A stretch of DNA of 64,000 nt from an uncultured Ruminococcus sp. (GTDB lineage: Bacteria > Bacillota > Clostridia > Oscillospirales > CAG-272): the NCBI GenBank assembly GCA_902778145.1, contig CACYWW010000024.1, positions 19,082 to 83,081 on the forward strand, given 5' to 3'. A program made the translations under genes and the position numbers. The notes under the pieces were generated by a model. It was not told where the DNA came from and made no database searches. It saw only the letters and a list, made by a program, of their open reading frames with translations. Positions 15,707 to 23,093 of the stretch are shown here, in pieces. Within the stretch, counting starts at the first letter, position 1. The number at the start of each line of letters is the position of its first letter.

Positions 15707-16233
15707 CAACGGATACGGAAAAACTGCCGAAAAGAAAACACCCGAGACTCGACACGTACGATTATTCGTCAACCGGACTGTATTTCATTACGATTTGCGC
15801 GCATAACAGAAAGTGTATATTCTCCCGCGTCGTAGGGCGGGGGCTTGCTCCCGCCGCATGCGAGAAAATCAGCGTCGAATATACGGATTACGGTACAATC
15901 GCAGAAAACCAGCTTTTTATGCTCAAAAATCGTTATCCGACGCTCAGGATATATTCATACGTCATCATGCCGAATCATATCCACCTCGTCATAAATCCAT
16001 CGTGCGGCGCGGCGGGAGCAAGCCCCCGCCCTACGATCATGGATATAATTTGTACGTATAAATCTTTGACAACAAGAGAATGTAAAAAGTTATGCCATAT
16101 TGATAAAGTGTTTCAAACGTCATTTTACGAACATGTAATCAGAAACAAAGAAGAATACGAGGAAACATTAAAATATATACGGGACAATCCGGCTCACTGG
16201 GTATATGATACGCTGTATCAGATTGATGAATAA
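15703..16233 (+). CDS. REP-associated tyrosine transposase (RAYT, Y1 family)
   Basis: A 176-residue HUH single-strand endonuclease of the TnpA_REP/Y1 family. It has the typical start PRLDTYDYSSTGLYFITIC, the HUH motif YVIMPNHIHLVI, and the end VIRNKEEYEETLKYIRDNP that carries the candidate catalytic tyrosine. RAYTs cut and join REP-type hairpins, usually as single genes without flanking repeats. Two segments, RVVGRGLAPAAC and CGAAGASPRPT, are encoded by a perfect 27-bp inverted repeat (15831-15857 and 16009-16035). Part of that repeat is also found in an intergenic region at 33446-33461. The frame remains open and the HUH motif intact, so the protein is probably functional. Its start overlaps the rarA stop. 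Confidence 0.92.
   Translation: MTTDTEKLPKRKHPRLDTYDYSSTGLYFITICAHNRKCIFSRVVGRGLAPAACEKISVEYTDYGTIAENQLFMLKNRYPTLRIYSYVIMPNHIHLVINPSCGAAGASPRPTIMDIICTYKSLTTRECKKLCHIDKVFQTSFYEHVIRNKEEYEETLKYIRDNPAHWVYDTLYQIDE
15831..15857 (+). repeat. REP-like palindrome inside RAYT gene, left copy
   Basis: A 27-base element starting CGTAGGGCGGGGGCTT and ending CCCGCCGC. It is GC-rich and can form a hairpin by itself (GGCGGG with CCCGCC). Its exact reverse complement is at 16009-16035, and its first 16 bases recur at 33446-33461. Confidence 0.85.
16009..16035 (-). repeat. REP-like palindrome inside RAYT gene, right copy
   Basis: The exact reverse complement of 15831-15857. The two copies lie on either side of the HUH motif codons, at positions where RAYT proteins tolerate length variation (inference), and both keep the frame. 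Confidence 0.85.
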
Positions 16234-16259
16234 CAAATATACCGGCTGCGCACGGCGGA

Positions 16260-16868
16260 TCATTCTTTTGAAAAAAACGACGGCAGGGTATAACCGCATT
16301 TATGGCAATACCCTTTGTTTATATCCGTCGTTATCCCGCAGACGGCGCACTGCGCCATCGTGTCGGACGGCTTCGGGATGATGACCGTATATTTGCTCCC
16401 GTAAATATGGAAAACGCGGTCGCCGGCTTTGAAATAATCAAGCTCCTGATCTTGTTTTGCGCGCGTGCTGTATACTTTTCTTTTCTCAACGCCGCCGTTT
16501 TGGTCTCTTACAAACAGATATATCGTATTTCTTTTATATCCTGTGTCTATTGAGGGCTTGAACGCTCTTTGGTAGTCCTGCGTCGTCGTTACCTTGACTT
16601 TTTCGACTTCTCCGAGATATGTCTTATCGCTGAACGCCTGACGGATGCCGGAGATGAAAAACGGTATAAGGAATATGACCGCGTAAAAAACGTGGCCTAT
16701 GATATTGTATTTGGCTATATATTCTGTTTGATACATAAAGTCTTTTGTAAAAAAGAAAAACAAAAGAGAGATCAATTCGCACAAAACGAATACAAGCACG
16801 GGTTTCAGCTTTGATACCCGTGCGAATTTTTTAAGGTCAGCCGGCAGATTCAATTCATTATTTTTCAT
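16260..16868 (-). CDS. two-TM protein with C-terminal zinc ribbon
   Basis: A 202-residue protein with two transmembrane helices (about 23-42 and 55-75), a beta-rich middle domain (about 85-160) and a zinc ribbon with CAVC and CHKC near the C-terminus. It is a distant paralogue of the protein at 5330-5926. Function is unknown. It is the last gene of a minus-strand group with the genes at 16902, 17491 and 18112, probably one operon headed by the MerR regulator. No terminator is obvious after it. Confidence 0.75.
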   Translation of the reverse strand: MKNNELNLPADLKKFARVSKLKPVLVFVLCELISLLFFFFTKDFMYQTEYIAKYNIIGHVFYAVIFLIPFFISGIRQAFSDKTYLGEVEKVKVTTTQDYQRAFKPSIDTGYKRNTIYLFVRDQNGGVEKRKVYSTRAKQDQELDYFKAGDRVFHIYGSKYTVIIPKPSDTMAQCAVCGITTDINKGYCHKCGYTLPSFFSKE

Positions 16869-16901
16869 TTTTTCCTCACGCCCCGAATGCGCCGCGGTGG
16901 G

Positions 16902-17477
16902 TCATTTTTGAAAATTCAGATTTTCGATCAGTTTGTTTTTATTATAATAAACGGTGTAGCCGAAAACGTCGTCGCCGTTATACGCCTCGGCGCGCCCGGC
17001 TTCTTTTACATAGTAAATTCTTTTGCATCCGGGAGAAAATATAAGGATATTTTCATATCCCCGGTCGGCGCCGGTAAGATCGATCTTTATTCTCCGCCCT
17101 ATGACCTCGTTTATGACGTCCGGCGTAAGCGTTCTGACGCCGGGCAGCGATCCGCGCCGCGATATGCCCATAACGCCGGTATTTTTTAAAATACACGCTT
17201 TATTTTCGCTTTCTATCAGCAGGTTTTTGTTCTTAAAATACTTCGGAAAGAATTTTATGCCGTACGGTCTTCCGCCGGCGGTCATTTCAATATCATATCC
17301 GGAATAAACCCTGAAAAACGATTTATAAAGCGAGTTCTTTTTTATCGTCCCGCCGGTTTGCCTGCAGTATTTTTTCAGTGCGTTATAATAACCGAGTCTT
17401 TCAAATACGATCCTCAAAATTTTATAAATCACTACGCATATCAAAGTGGCGCATATGAATATAAACAGGTATTTCAA
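16902..17477 (-). CDS. hypothetical protein with one N-terminal TM helix
   Basis: A 191-residue protein with an N-terminal hydrophobic helix (about residues 3-24) and then a soluble alpha/beta region rich in Lys, Tyr and Asn. I recognise no family. AAAGGAAA lies upstream of ATG 17477, and 13 bases separate it from the preceding gene, which suggests one transcript. Confidence 0.65.
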   Translation of the reverse strand: MKYLFIFICATLICVVIYKILRIVFERLGYYNALKKYCRQTGGTIKKNSLYKSFFRVYSGYDIEMTAGGRPYGIKFFPKYFKNKNLLIESENKACILKNTGVMGISRRGSLPGVRTLTPDVINEVIGRRIKIDLTGADRGYENILIFSPGCKRIYYVKEAGRAEAYNGDDVFGYTVYYNKNKLIENLNFQK

Positions 17478-17490
17478 AATCTTATTTCCT

Positions 17491-18060
17491 TTACTGAAGC
17501 GTTACGGAATTTTCAATAAGGCTTTTTCTCATAATTAAAAGAACGATAAATCTGACCGCGTATAAAATAACGAACGTAACGGCAACAGATATCAAGATCC
17601 CGAGTACAGCGTTTCCGCTTGTTATATACGCCCAAAGCTCCATTATATAAAACTTCTCAAACGAAAACGAATTTGCAAGGTCAACGCTAGAAAACGCGTA
17701 AAACAGCGTGTAAGGTATAAGAAATACGATATATACCGGTATCTCAAACACGGCGTTCTTCAAATAATGCTTTTTGAAAACGTCGAAGACCGGCGTTTTG
17801 TTTTTTATTTCCGCCTTCATTTCGTCGCGGAAAGTCACGCTGCGCGTGTTTATGACCGTGTAAACGATACAGAAAACTATCTGTATGACTATCGCGTAGA
17901 CCGTTATGACCGCTGCCGCTTTTGGCTCATATCCGTCGCGCCAGATGTTCTCGACTATCGAGTTGAGCGCAAGCCCGAATATCAGTGACTGCGCAAGATG
18001 ACCGGCGACAAGCGCTGTGATCCAGAACAGGACGGGTTTTATTCTGTTGAATACTTTCAT
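17491..18060 (-). CDS. four-TM membrane protein of unknown function
   Basis: A 189-residue protein with four hydrophobic helices (about 10-32, 48-72, 95-122 and 145-178). There is no recognised motif. AAGGAG precedes ATG 18060. It lies 51 bases after the MerR-family stop on the same strand, so it may be the main target of that regulator. Confidence 0.65.
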   Translation of the reverse strand: MKVFNRIKPVLFWITALVAGHLAQSLIFGLALNSIVENIWRDGYEPKAAAVITVYAIVIQIVFCIVYTVINTRSVTFRDEMKAEIKNKTPVFDVFKKHYLKNAVFEIPVYIVFLIPYTLFYAFSSVDLANSFSFEKFYIMELWAYITSGNAVLGILISVAVTFVILYAVRFIVLLIMRKSLIENSVTLQ

Positions 18061-18111
18061 TCTGCCGCTCCTTATTATCCGTTTTTTGTTATATACAGCG
18101 ATCGAAAAAAG

Positions 18112-19206
18112 TCATTCGTTTTTTCTTTTAAAAACATACAGCATGGGCTCGCACCCGCCGTACGAGTAATCTCCGGATTTGTGCTGTAAGAACAGGAATT
18201 CAGCATCTTTTATACGTTTTATCACATATTTTTCCGCGGTCATTTCTCTGTCGTTAAGCACGTAATCCTTTGTATAACGTACTGTGATGTTTGCCGTCCC
18301 CTTTTCCGTTTTTACGGTTTTAGTGCATATCCCGCGCGGTAAAAAGCGCACGGAAACAATCCAGAGGTTTTCTTTTTTCCAATTCATTTTTGACGTATCA
18401 AAGCTTTCTACGGTTTTGATGAAATCCACCGCTTCCCATTCGCCCGACACGGCAGGGTCGTCGACGTACGGCATATCCGTGTCGTCCACGCGTTTTTTTA
18501 CGGTCTTTGACGTATATAAAGCGTTGTCGGTCTGTTTGTAGAGCAAATAGACCGGATCGTCGCCGTTTTCAATACAGTTGTCGTCAAAGTATTCTATCGT
18601 CATATACTTTTCGCCGTCTTTTTCGATAACAGTATAAGGATTCGGTACGGCAAAACCGTGGTCGCCTAAGATCCTGTATAAAACGCCTTTCGTCCAGAAC
18701 CACACCCAGACGAACGCGCCGCCGGGCAGAAACGGTATCTCTTTATGCGCAAAGCCGTCCGGCTCGGTCAAAGATGTTATATCGTTTTTATCCGCAAGCT
18801 GACCGCAGAGCGTCCATTTGCCTGCGACGCCGGGATCGTCCGTGAAAGGAAAATCAAGCAGGGCGTAAAAATCAAGTTTTTCCGGCTTATGCGTAAGCTC
18901 GTCTATTTTTCTTATGTTTTCTTTGCTTTCGGTAATATCGGAGAGCATCTCTTTTTTTCTTTTTATCATCATCTCTCTGTATTTATCACCGTCCGCAGTG
19001 AACAGCTCTTTTATCTCGTTCAATTCAAAACCGAGACTTTTGTAAAACTGTATTTTGCGGAATTTTTCAATATCGGAGGGTGAATAAAGTCTGTAACCGG
19101 TGTATTTATCCGTAGCCTCCGGACGAAGAACGCCCTCCGCGTCATAATAACGCAGCGTCTGCGTATTGACGCCGCATATTTTTGCCATATTTCCTATTTT
19201 TATCAT
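18112..19206 (-). CDS. MerR family transcriptional regulator with effector-binding C-domain
   Basis: A 364-residue protein. The MerR winged HTH is at residues 1-72 (IGNMAKICGVNTQTLRYYD, then EGVLRPEATDKYTGYRLY and SPSDIEKFRKI). A dimerisation coiled coil follows (about 78-118, KKEMLSDITESKENIRKIDEL). The long C-terminal region contains two similar beta-rich halves, each with a PGVAGKW or PAVSGEW motif and a VDDT/FTDDP segment. Such long MerR proteins usually bind small ligands; the ligand here is unknown. AAAGGAGGG precedes the ATG. Its own promoter has the 19-bp spacer and dyad typical of MerR activation, so it probably regulates itself and the membrane genes after it. Confidence 0.85.
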   Translation of the reverse strand: MIKIGNMAKICGVNTQTLRYYDAEGVLRPEATDKYTGYRLYSPSDIEKFRKIQFYKSLGFELNEIKELFTADGDKYREMMIKRKKEMLSDITESKENIRKIDELTHKPEKLDFYALLDFPFTDDPGVAGKWTLCGQLADKNDITSLTEPDGFAHKEIPFLPGGAFVWVWFWTKGVLYRILGDHGFAVPNPYTVIEKDGEKYMTIEYFDDNCIENGDDPVYLLYKQTDNALYTSKTVKKRVDDTDMPYVDDPAVSGEWEAVDFIKTVESFDTSKMNWKKENLWIVSVRFLPRGICTKTVKTEKGTANITVRYTKDYVLNDREMTAEKYVIKRIKDAEFLFLQHKSGDYSYGGCEPMLYVFKRKNE

Positions 19207-19227
19207 ACAGCGCCCTCCTTTGCGTTG

Positions 19228-19258
19228 ATTATAACATTACAGTATACTGTAAAGTCAA
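19228..19258 (-). promoter_or_regulatory. MerR-type promoter with 19-bp spacer and 16-bp palindrome
   Basis: On the minus strand TTGACT (19258-19253) and TATAAT (19233-19228) are separated by 19 bases rather than 17. The spacer starts with a perfect 16-bp palindrome, TTACAGTATACTGTAA (19252-19237). This is the classic MerR-regulated layout, in which the bound activator untwists the over-long spacer. Confidence 0.9.
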
Positions 19259-19313
19259 TATTCCCCGGATAATGTTAAATAAAAGTTCACAATCATATGT
19301 TGAGGATTTGATA

Positions 19314-19342
19314 TTGACAAAAAGATAAAAAAAGAGTATAAT
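19314..19342 (+). promoter_or_regulatory. consensus sigma-A promoter of rnpB
   Basis: TTGACA (19314-19319), 17 bases, TATAAT (19337-19342): a full-consensus promoter 5 bases before the mature 5' end of RNase P RNA. Confidence 0.92.
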
Positions 19343-19347
19343 CAAAA

Positions 19348-19806
19348 GGCTGTGTCAGACGACCGCGCGGTATGGCGCCGAAAGGTATTACCGTGAGGAA
19401 AGTCCGGGCATCACAGGGCAGGATAACGGATAACGTCCGCCGAGGGTGACCTCCGGGAAAGTGCAACAGAAATATACCGCCTCAGGCGTATCCGGGTAAT
19501 ATCCTGAGCGCGCCGAGGGGGTCCTCAAATCGCGCTTGCGCGGTTTGGGGTTCCCCGAGGGGTCCTCAAATCATGCGTCAGCATGGTTTGGGGTTCCCGA
19601 GGTAAGGGTGGAAAGGCGAGGTAAGAGCTCACCGGCATTGGTGGCAACACCGTGCAAATGTAAACCCTATCCGATGCAACACCGGGTGAAAGAAGGGCTG
19701 CCCGTCCGTCCCGCAAGGGAATTTCCGGGGTGGCAAAGAGCTGTGCGGCGACGCACACGCCAAGACAGATGGCCGTCATAAACAGAACCCGGCTTACGAC
19801 ACGGCC
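19348..19806 (+). ncRNA. rnpB: RNase P RNA, class A, with tandem hairpin insertion
   Basis: This is the catalytic RNA that matures tRNA 5' ends. The universal core is visible: GAGGAAAGTCCGGGC (about 19395) pairs with the late ACAGAACCCGGCTTACGA block (about 19782-19799), and CCGGGAAAGTGCAACAGAAA and GGTAAGAGCTCACC are also present. P1 is formed by GGCTGTGTC (19348-19356) and GACACGGCC (19798-19806). Total length is about 459 nt. An 84-nt tandem repeat at 19515-19598 accounts for the extra length over the usual 350-400 nt. The promoter is full consensus and a terminator follows directly. Confidence 0.95.
19515..19598 (+). repeat. two tandem 42-nt hairpin units inside rnpB
   Basis: Unit 1 (19515-19556) and unit 2 (19557-19598) share GAGGGG-TCCTCAAATC and GGTTTGGGGTTCCC flanks. 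Each folds as CCTCAAATC plus a variable arm against its complement and GGTTTGGGG. The variable arms are GCGC/GCGC in unit 1 and ATGC/GCAT in unit 2, so pairing is kept by compensatory change. The insertion falls in a peripheral helix region between the conserved core parts. Confidence 0.85.
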
Positions 19807-19808
19807 GA

Positions 19809-19838
19809 CGGCTCCCGCAAGGGAGCCGGCGCTTTTTA
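19809..19838 (+). terminator. rnpB terminator
   Basis: CGGCTCCC (19809-19816), tetraloop GCAA, GGGAGCCG (19821-19828), then GCGCTTTTTA. It sits 3 bases after the end of RNase P RNA. Confidence 0.88.
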
Positions 19839-19918
19839 TTTGTCGCTTTCAAAGCGACCTTTTTTGTTTTTTCCGTGCTATAATGGGCTCAGAAAAAACG
19901 AAAGAGAGGAAACACAAA

Positions 19919-20503
19919 ATGAAGAAAAACACAACGGAGCTCGTATTCATACTCGACAAGAGCGGTTCGATGCACGGTCTTGAGACCGACACGATAGGCG
20001 GCTTCAACTCGACGGTGGACGAACAGAAGAAGCTTGAGGGCGACGTGCTCGTCACCACGGTGCTTTTCAGCAACGCGTCGGAGACGGTACACGACAGGGT
20101 CGACATCTCGAAGATCGCGCCGATGACGGAAAAGGATTACCGCGTGGGCGGCTGCACCGCTCTGCTCGACGCGGTCGGCAACACGATAAAGCACATCGAG
20201 ACTATCCACAAATACATCCGTCCCGAGGACGTTCCCGAAAAGACGATGTTCGTGATCATGACGGACGGTCTTGAGAACGCGAGCCATGAGTACACGGGCG
20301 ATCAGGTCAGAAAAACGATCAAAAAGAAGAAGGAAGAAGGCTGGAACTTCATCTTTCTCGCCTCCAATATCGACGCGGCGGAAGCGGCGGAGAGCATCGG
20401 CGTAGGCGCCGCAAACGCCGAGGCGTTCGAGTCTTCGGCAGACGGCAGCCGTAAGATGTTTGCGGCGGCGTGCGCCAAGGTCAGCGAATTCCGCAAAAAA
20501 TAA
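19919..20503 (+). CDS. von Willebrand factor A domain protein
   Basis: A 194-residue single VWA domain. The MIDAS metal site is complete: DKSGSM (14-19) near the start, a Thr in GGCTALLDAV (about 79), and Asp in MTDGLENAS (about 115). There is no signal peptide or membrane segment, so it is cytoplasmic and probably a metal-dependent binding protein. I chose ATG 19919 because AGAGAGGAA precedes it and a TATAAT at 19879-19884 lies upstream; longer frames would start inside rnpB. No TerD or kinase partner is next to it. It is transcribed alone. Confidence 0.88.
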   Translation: MKKNTTELVFILDKSGSMHGLETDTIGGFNSTVDEQKKLEGDVLVTTVLFSNASETVHDRVDISKIAPMTEKDYRVGGCTALLDAVGNTIKHIETIHKYIRPEDVPEKTMFVIMTDGLENASHEYTGDQVRKTIKKKKEEGWNFIFLASNIDAAEAAESIGVGAANAEAFESSADGSRKMFAAACAKVSEFRKK

Positions 20504-20567
20504 AGAACAGCCAAAAAGACGCAAAAAGCTCCCTCGCCGTCATCGGTCGGGGGAGCCTTCTCTCTTG

Positions 20568-21692
20568 TCAGATCTTTATTTTCTTTTCTTCCCAGCTCAT
20601 GCCGGCGCGGAAATCCGGTACGTCGAGCACGCGCCCGTTGTTCGTGACGGACAGCTGAGACAGGAGCGCGACGGACGTCCATTCCGCGGCTTTATAGACG
20701 TTGAGCTCCGGCTGTACGCCTGTCTTTATCGCCTCGATGAAATCCTTGACTATGTAATAATCTCCGCCGCCGTGGCCCGCGGCGTCGCCTTCTCCGCTCT
20801 TGTAGCGTTCCGGCAGATACTCCTTATAGTCGAACAGCGGCTTCCACGTATAACAGCCCGTGCGCGGCTCATCTCCGTCGAGCGCTATCATCGGTTCTCC
20901 GCCGAGACGCGGGGATTCGTAGCAGCCCTTCGTTCCCTGTATCTGATAATAAGCCATCGCGTGCGGACGGGGCGATACGGTGTCGACTCTGATCTTGACG
21001 AGCTTTCCGGATCTGAGCTGACACATCGTCTGCGTCAGGTCGTCGTTGCGGAGCCCGAACGGGTTGTGATTTCCGGGGCTGAAGCTCGCGATCGAAACGA
21101 TCCTGTCGTCATCGAAGCACTGCATCACCGGGCCAAGGCTGTGCGTGGGATAGAACGATCCGCGCGTGCCCATCTGCCAGTAGCTGCGCCAGCCTGTCTT
21201 GCCGTGCCACGTGCGCAGGGACGTGCAGTCGTGAGTGTATTCACCCTCACCGTAATAGATCTCGCCGAAGAATCCATTTTTGACGAGCTGACGGACAAGC
21301 TGCACCTCGGGCATGTAGCAGTAGTTTTCCGCGTACATGTAGATCTTACCGGACTTTTCAACGGCTTCGATCAGCCACCAGAGCTCATCCATCGACACCG
21401 CCGCCGTCACCTCGCACATAACGTGCTTGCCGGCGTGAAGCGCGGCGATCGACTGTGTGACGTGGAGCTGCATCGGCGTAGATACGACGACGGCATCTAT
21501 ATCGGCCTTTTCAAGCATATCGTCGTAAATGCGGTAAAGCTGAAGCTCGGGATCGCCTATCGCGTCCTTCGCCGCCTGAAGCGCGCCTTCGTCAAGGTCG
21601 CACATCGCGGTTATCTTCGCCTCCTCCGGCATCGCTTTTATCGCCTGTACGACAGACAGGCCGCGGGCGCCCACGATTCCTATTTTGATCAT
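20568..21692 (-). CDS. Gfo/Idh/MocA family oxidoreductase
   Basis: A 374-residue protein. The N-terminal Rossmann fold starts MIKIGIVGARGLSVVQAI. The family signature follows: AVVVSTPMQLHVTQSIAALHAGKHVMCEVTAA, where the usual EKP is replaced by CEV, and the C-terminal dehydrogenase domain contains GYTHDC-type and FYPTHSLGPV segments. These enzymes oxidise or epimerise sugars, inositols or sugar glycosides with NAD(P). AAAGGAG precedes ATG 21692. It follows rhaA by 55 bases on the same strand, so a role with rhamnose or rhamnosides is likely but inferred. The altered EKP (CEV) may affect catalysis. Confidence 0.88.
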   Translation of the reverse strand: MIKIGIVGARGLSVVQAIKAMPEEAKITAMCDLDEGALQAAKDAIGDPELQLYRIYDDMLEKADIDAVVVSTPMQLHVTQSIAALHAGKHVMCEVTAAVSMDELWWLIEAVEKSGKIYMYAENYCYMPEVQLVRQLVKNGFFGEIYYGEGEYTHDCTSLRTWHGKTGWRSYWQMGTRGSFYPTHSLGPVMQCFDDDRIVSIASFSPGNHNPFGLRNDDLTQTMCQLRSGKLVKIRVDTVSPRPHAMAYYQIQGTKGCYESPRLGGEPMIALDGDEPRTGCYTWKPLFDYKEYLPERYKSGEGDAAGHGGGDYYIVKDFIEAIKTGVQPELNVYKAAEWTSVALLSQLSVTNNGRVLDVPDFRAGMSWEEKKIKI

Positions 21693-21707
21693 AACGTCTC
21701 CTTTACG

Positions 21708-21738
21708 GAAATGAGCCGCCATGTCAGCGGCTCATTTC
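21708..21738. other. intercistronic hairpin
   Basis: A 12-bp perfect inverted repeat, GAAATGAGCCGC (21708-21719) and GCGGCTCATTTC (21727-21738), between rhaA and the oxidoreductase gene. On the minus (sense) strand there is no U-run after it, so it is more likely an mRNA processing or stability element than a terminator. On the plus strand ATTTTTTG follows. Confidence 0.55.
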
Positions 21739-21747
21739 ATTTTTTGA

Positions 21748-22998
21748 TTATTTTCTCTTTGAGAGGACTTCAGCCTCATACTTCTTGACTTCTTCGAACC
21801 AGCCGCATTCGGTGGTGCCGCACTGACGGCAAAATTCTTCCCAGACGTCGCCCAGAGGAAGCATCTTCATCTCTTCCTGACGGACCATGAGCTCGGTGAA
21901 TTCCGCATTGTCCTGGAGCCTCTTCAGCTCGGCGTGCGGGGTGAGCATCGCGGCGAGCAGAGCCTTCTTCCAGGATCTTACGCCTACGGTCCAGGCGGAG
22001 ATACGGTTGATGCTCGCGTCAAAGTAGTCGAGCGCCATGTAAACTCTGTCAAGCGCGTTGCAGCGGACGATCTCCTTTGCCATTTCCTTCGTCTCGTCGT
22101 CGAGGAGCAGGACGTGGTCGGAGTCCCAGCGGACGCCGCGGGTGATGTGAAGAGCGATCTCCGGGAAGTAGCAAAGCAAAGCGGGGATCTTGTCGGAGAC
22201 GACCTCGGTCGGATGATAGTGACCGTTGTCCATCAGCGGCAGTACGTTCTCATGAGTTGCGGCGAAGGTGAGCGTGAATTCGGCGGAGCCGGCGGTGTAG
22301 GACTCTACGCCTATACCGAAGACCTTGGATTCAACGCAAGGCTTGACGAGCTTGGGATCGTGCGGCTCGGCGATGATCTCCTCGATCGACTGCTTGTAGC
22401 GGAGTCTCGGGCCCATTCTGTCGGCGGGGACGTCCTTGAAGCCGTCGCCTATCCAGATGTTCATAACGCAGGGGATACCGGTCTCGCGGGCGAAATACTC
22501 GGATATACGGATGCAGGCCTTACCGTGCTCGACCCAGAATTTTCTCGTTTCCTCATCGGGGGAGGAGAGGGTCAGACCGTCTTTTACCTTCGGATGGGAG
22601 AAGAAGGTCGGGTTGAAATCTATGCCCATGCCTCTTTCCTTCGCGAATTTTACCCATTTCGCAAAGTGCTTCGGCTCGAGCTTGTCGCGATCGACGAACT
22701 CACCGGGCTCGAATATCGCGTAGCAGGCGTGAAGGTTGAGCTTCAGCTTGCCGGGGCAGAGGGATATGACCTTGTCTATATCGGACATCAGCTCATCGGG
22801 CGTTCTCGCCTTTCCGGGATAGTTGCCTGTCGTCTGGATGCCGCCGGTAAGAGGACCGTCATGGTCGAAGCCTATGACGTCGTCGCCCTGCCAGCAGTGA
22901 AGCGCTACGGGGATGTCCTTCAGCTTAGCTATAACGGCGTCGGTATCGATACCGAGCTTCGCGTATATGGCTTTTGCGGATTCGTATCTTGTGCTCAT
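21748..22998 (-). CDS. rhaA: L-rhamnose isomerase
   Basis: A 416-residue enzyme converting L-rhamnose to L-rhamnulose (EC 5.3.1.14) with Mn2+. Conserved family blocks are VALHCWQGDDVIGF, GGIQTTGNYPG, KLNLHACYA, DFNPTFFSH, the metal-site segment MDNGHYHPTE, HITRGVRWDSDHVL, and FDASINRISAW. The length matches the family. ATG 22998 has AAAGGAG in front; the 26-residue longer frame has no ribosome site and reaches into the promoter. It has its own promoter (23076-23048). No rhaB or rhaD is in the window, so the rest of the pathway lies elsewhere. Confidence 0.95.
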   Translation of the reverse strand: MSTRYESAKAIYAKLGIDTDAVIAKLKDIPVALHCWQGDDVIGFDHDGPLTGGIQTTGNYPGKARTPDELMSDIDKVISLCPGKLKLNLHACYAIFEPGEFVDRDKLEPKHFAKWVKFAKERGMGIDFNPTFFSHPKVKDGLTLSSPDEETRKFWVEHGKACIRISEYFARETGIPCVMNIWIGDGFKDVPADRMGPRLRYKQSIEEIIAEPHDPKLVKPCVESKVFGIGVESYTAGSAEFTLTFAATHENVLPLMDNGHYHPTEVVSDKIPALLCYFPEIALHITRGVRWDSDHVLLLDDETKEMAKEIVRCNALDRVYMALDYFDASINRISAWTVGVRSWKKALLAAMLTPHAELKRLQDNAEFTELMVRQEEMKMLPLGDVWEEFCRQCGTTECGWFEEVKKYEAEVLSKRK

Positions 22999-23047
22999 AT
23001 AATAACTCCTTTTGTATCTTTTCCGCCCTCGGGCGGCTTTTTTCTTT

Positions 23048-23076
23048 ATTGTACCACTCAATTGTGAATATTGCAA
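23048..23076 (-). promoter_or_regulatory. promoter of rhaA
   Basis: On the minus strand TTGCAA (23076-23071), 17 bases, TACAAT (23053-23048). The leader contains a CCGCCC-GA-GGGCGG hairpin near 23025-23038; its U-run lies only in the plus-strand sense. Confidence 0.7.
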
Positions 23077-23093
23077 TAATATTCGGATTATTT

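Noticed and set aside
19730-19918. N-terminal extension of the VWA protein into rnpB
   Set aside because: This part is the 3' region and terminator of RNase P RNA. A ribosome site and -10 box support ATG 19919.
20460-21788. 442-codon plus-strand frame over the oxidoreductase gene
   Set aside because: It is antisense to a clear Gfo/Idh/MocA gene and has no ribosome site or family; it is a shadow of GC-rich codon use.
21934-23067. 377-codon plus-strand frame over rhaA
   Set aside because: It is antisense to rhaA with no independent signals.
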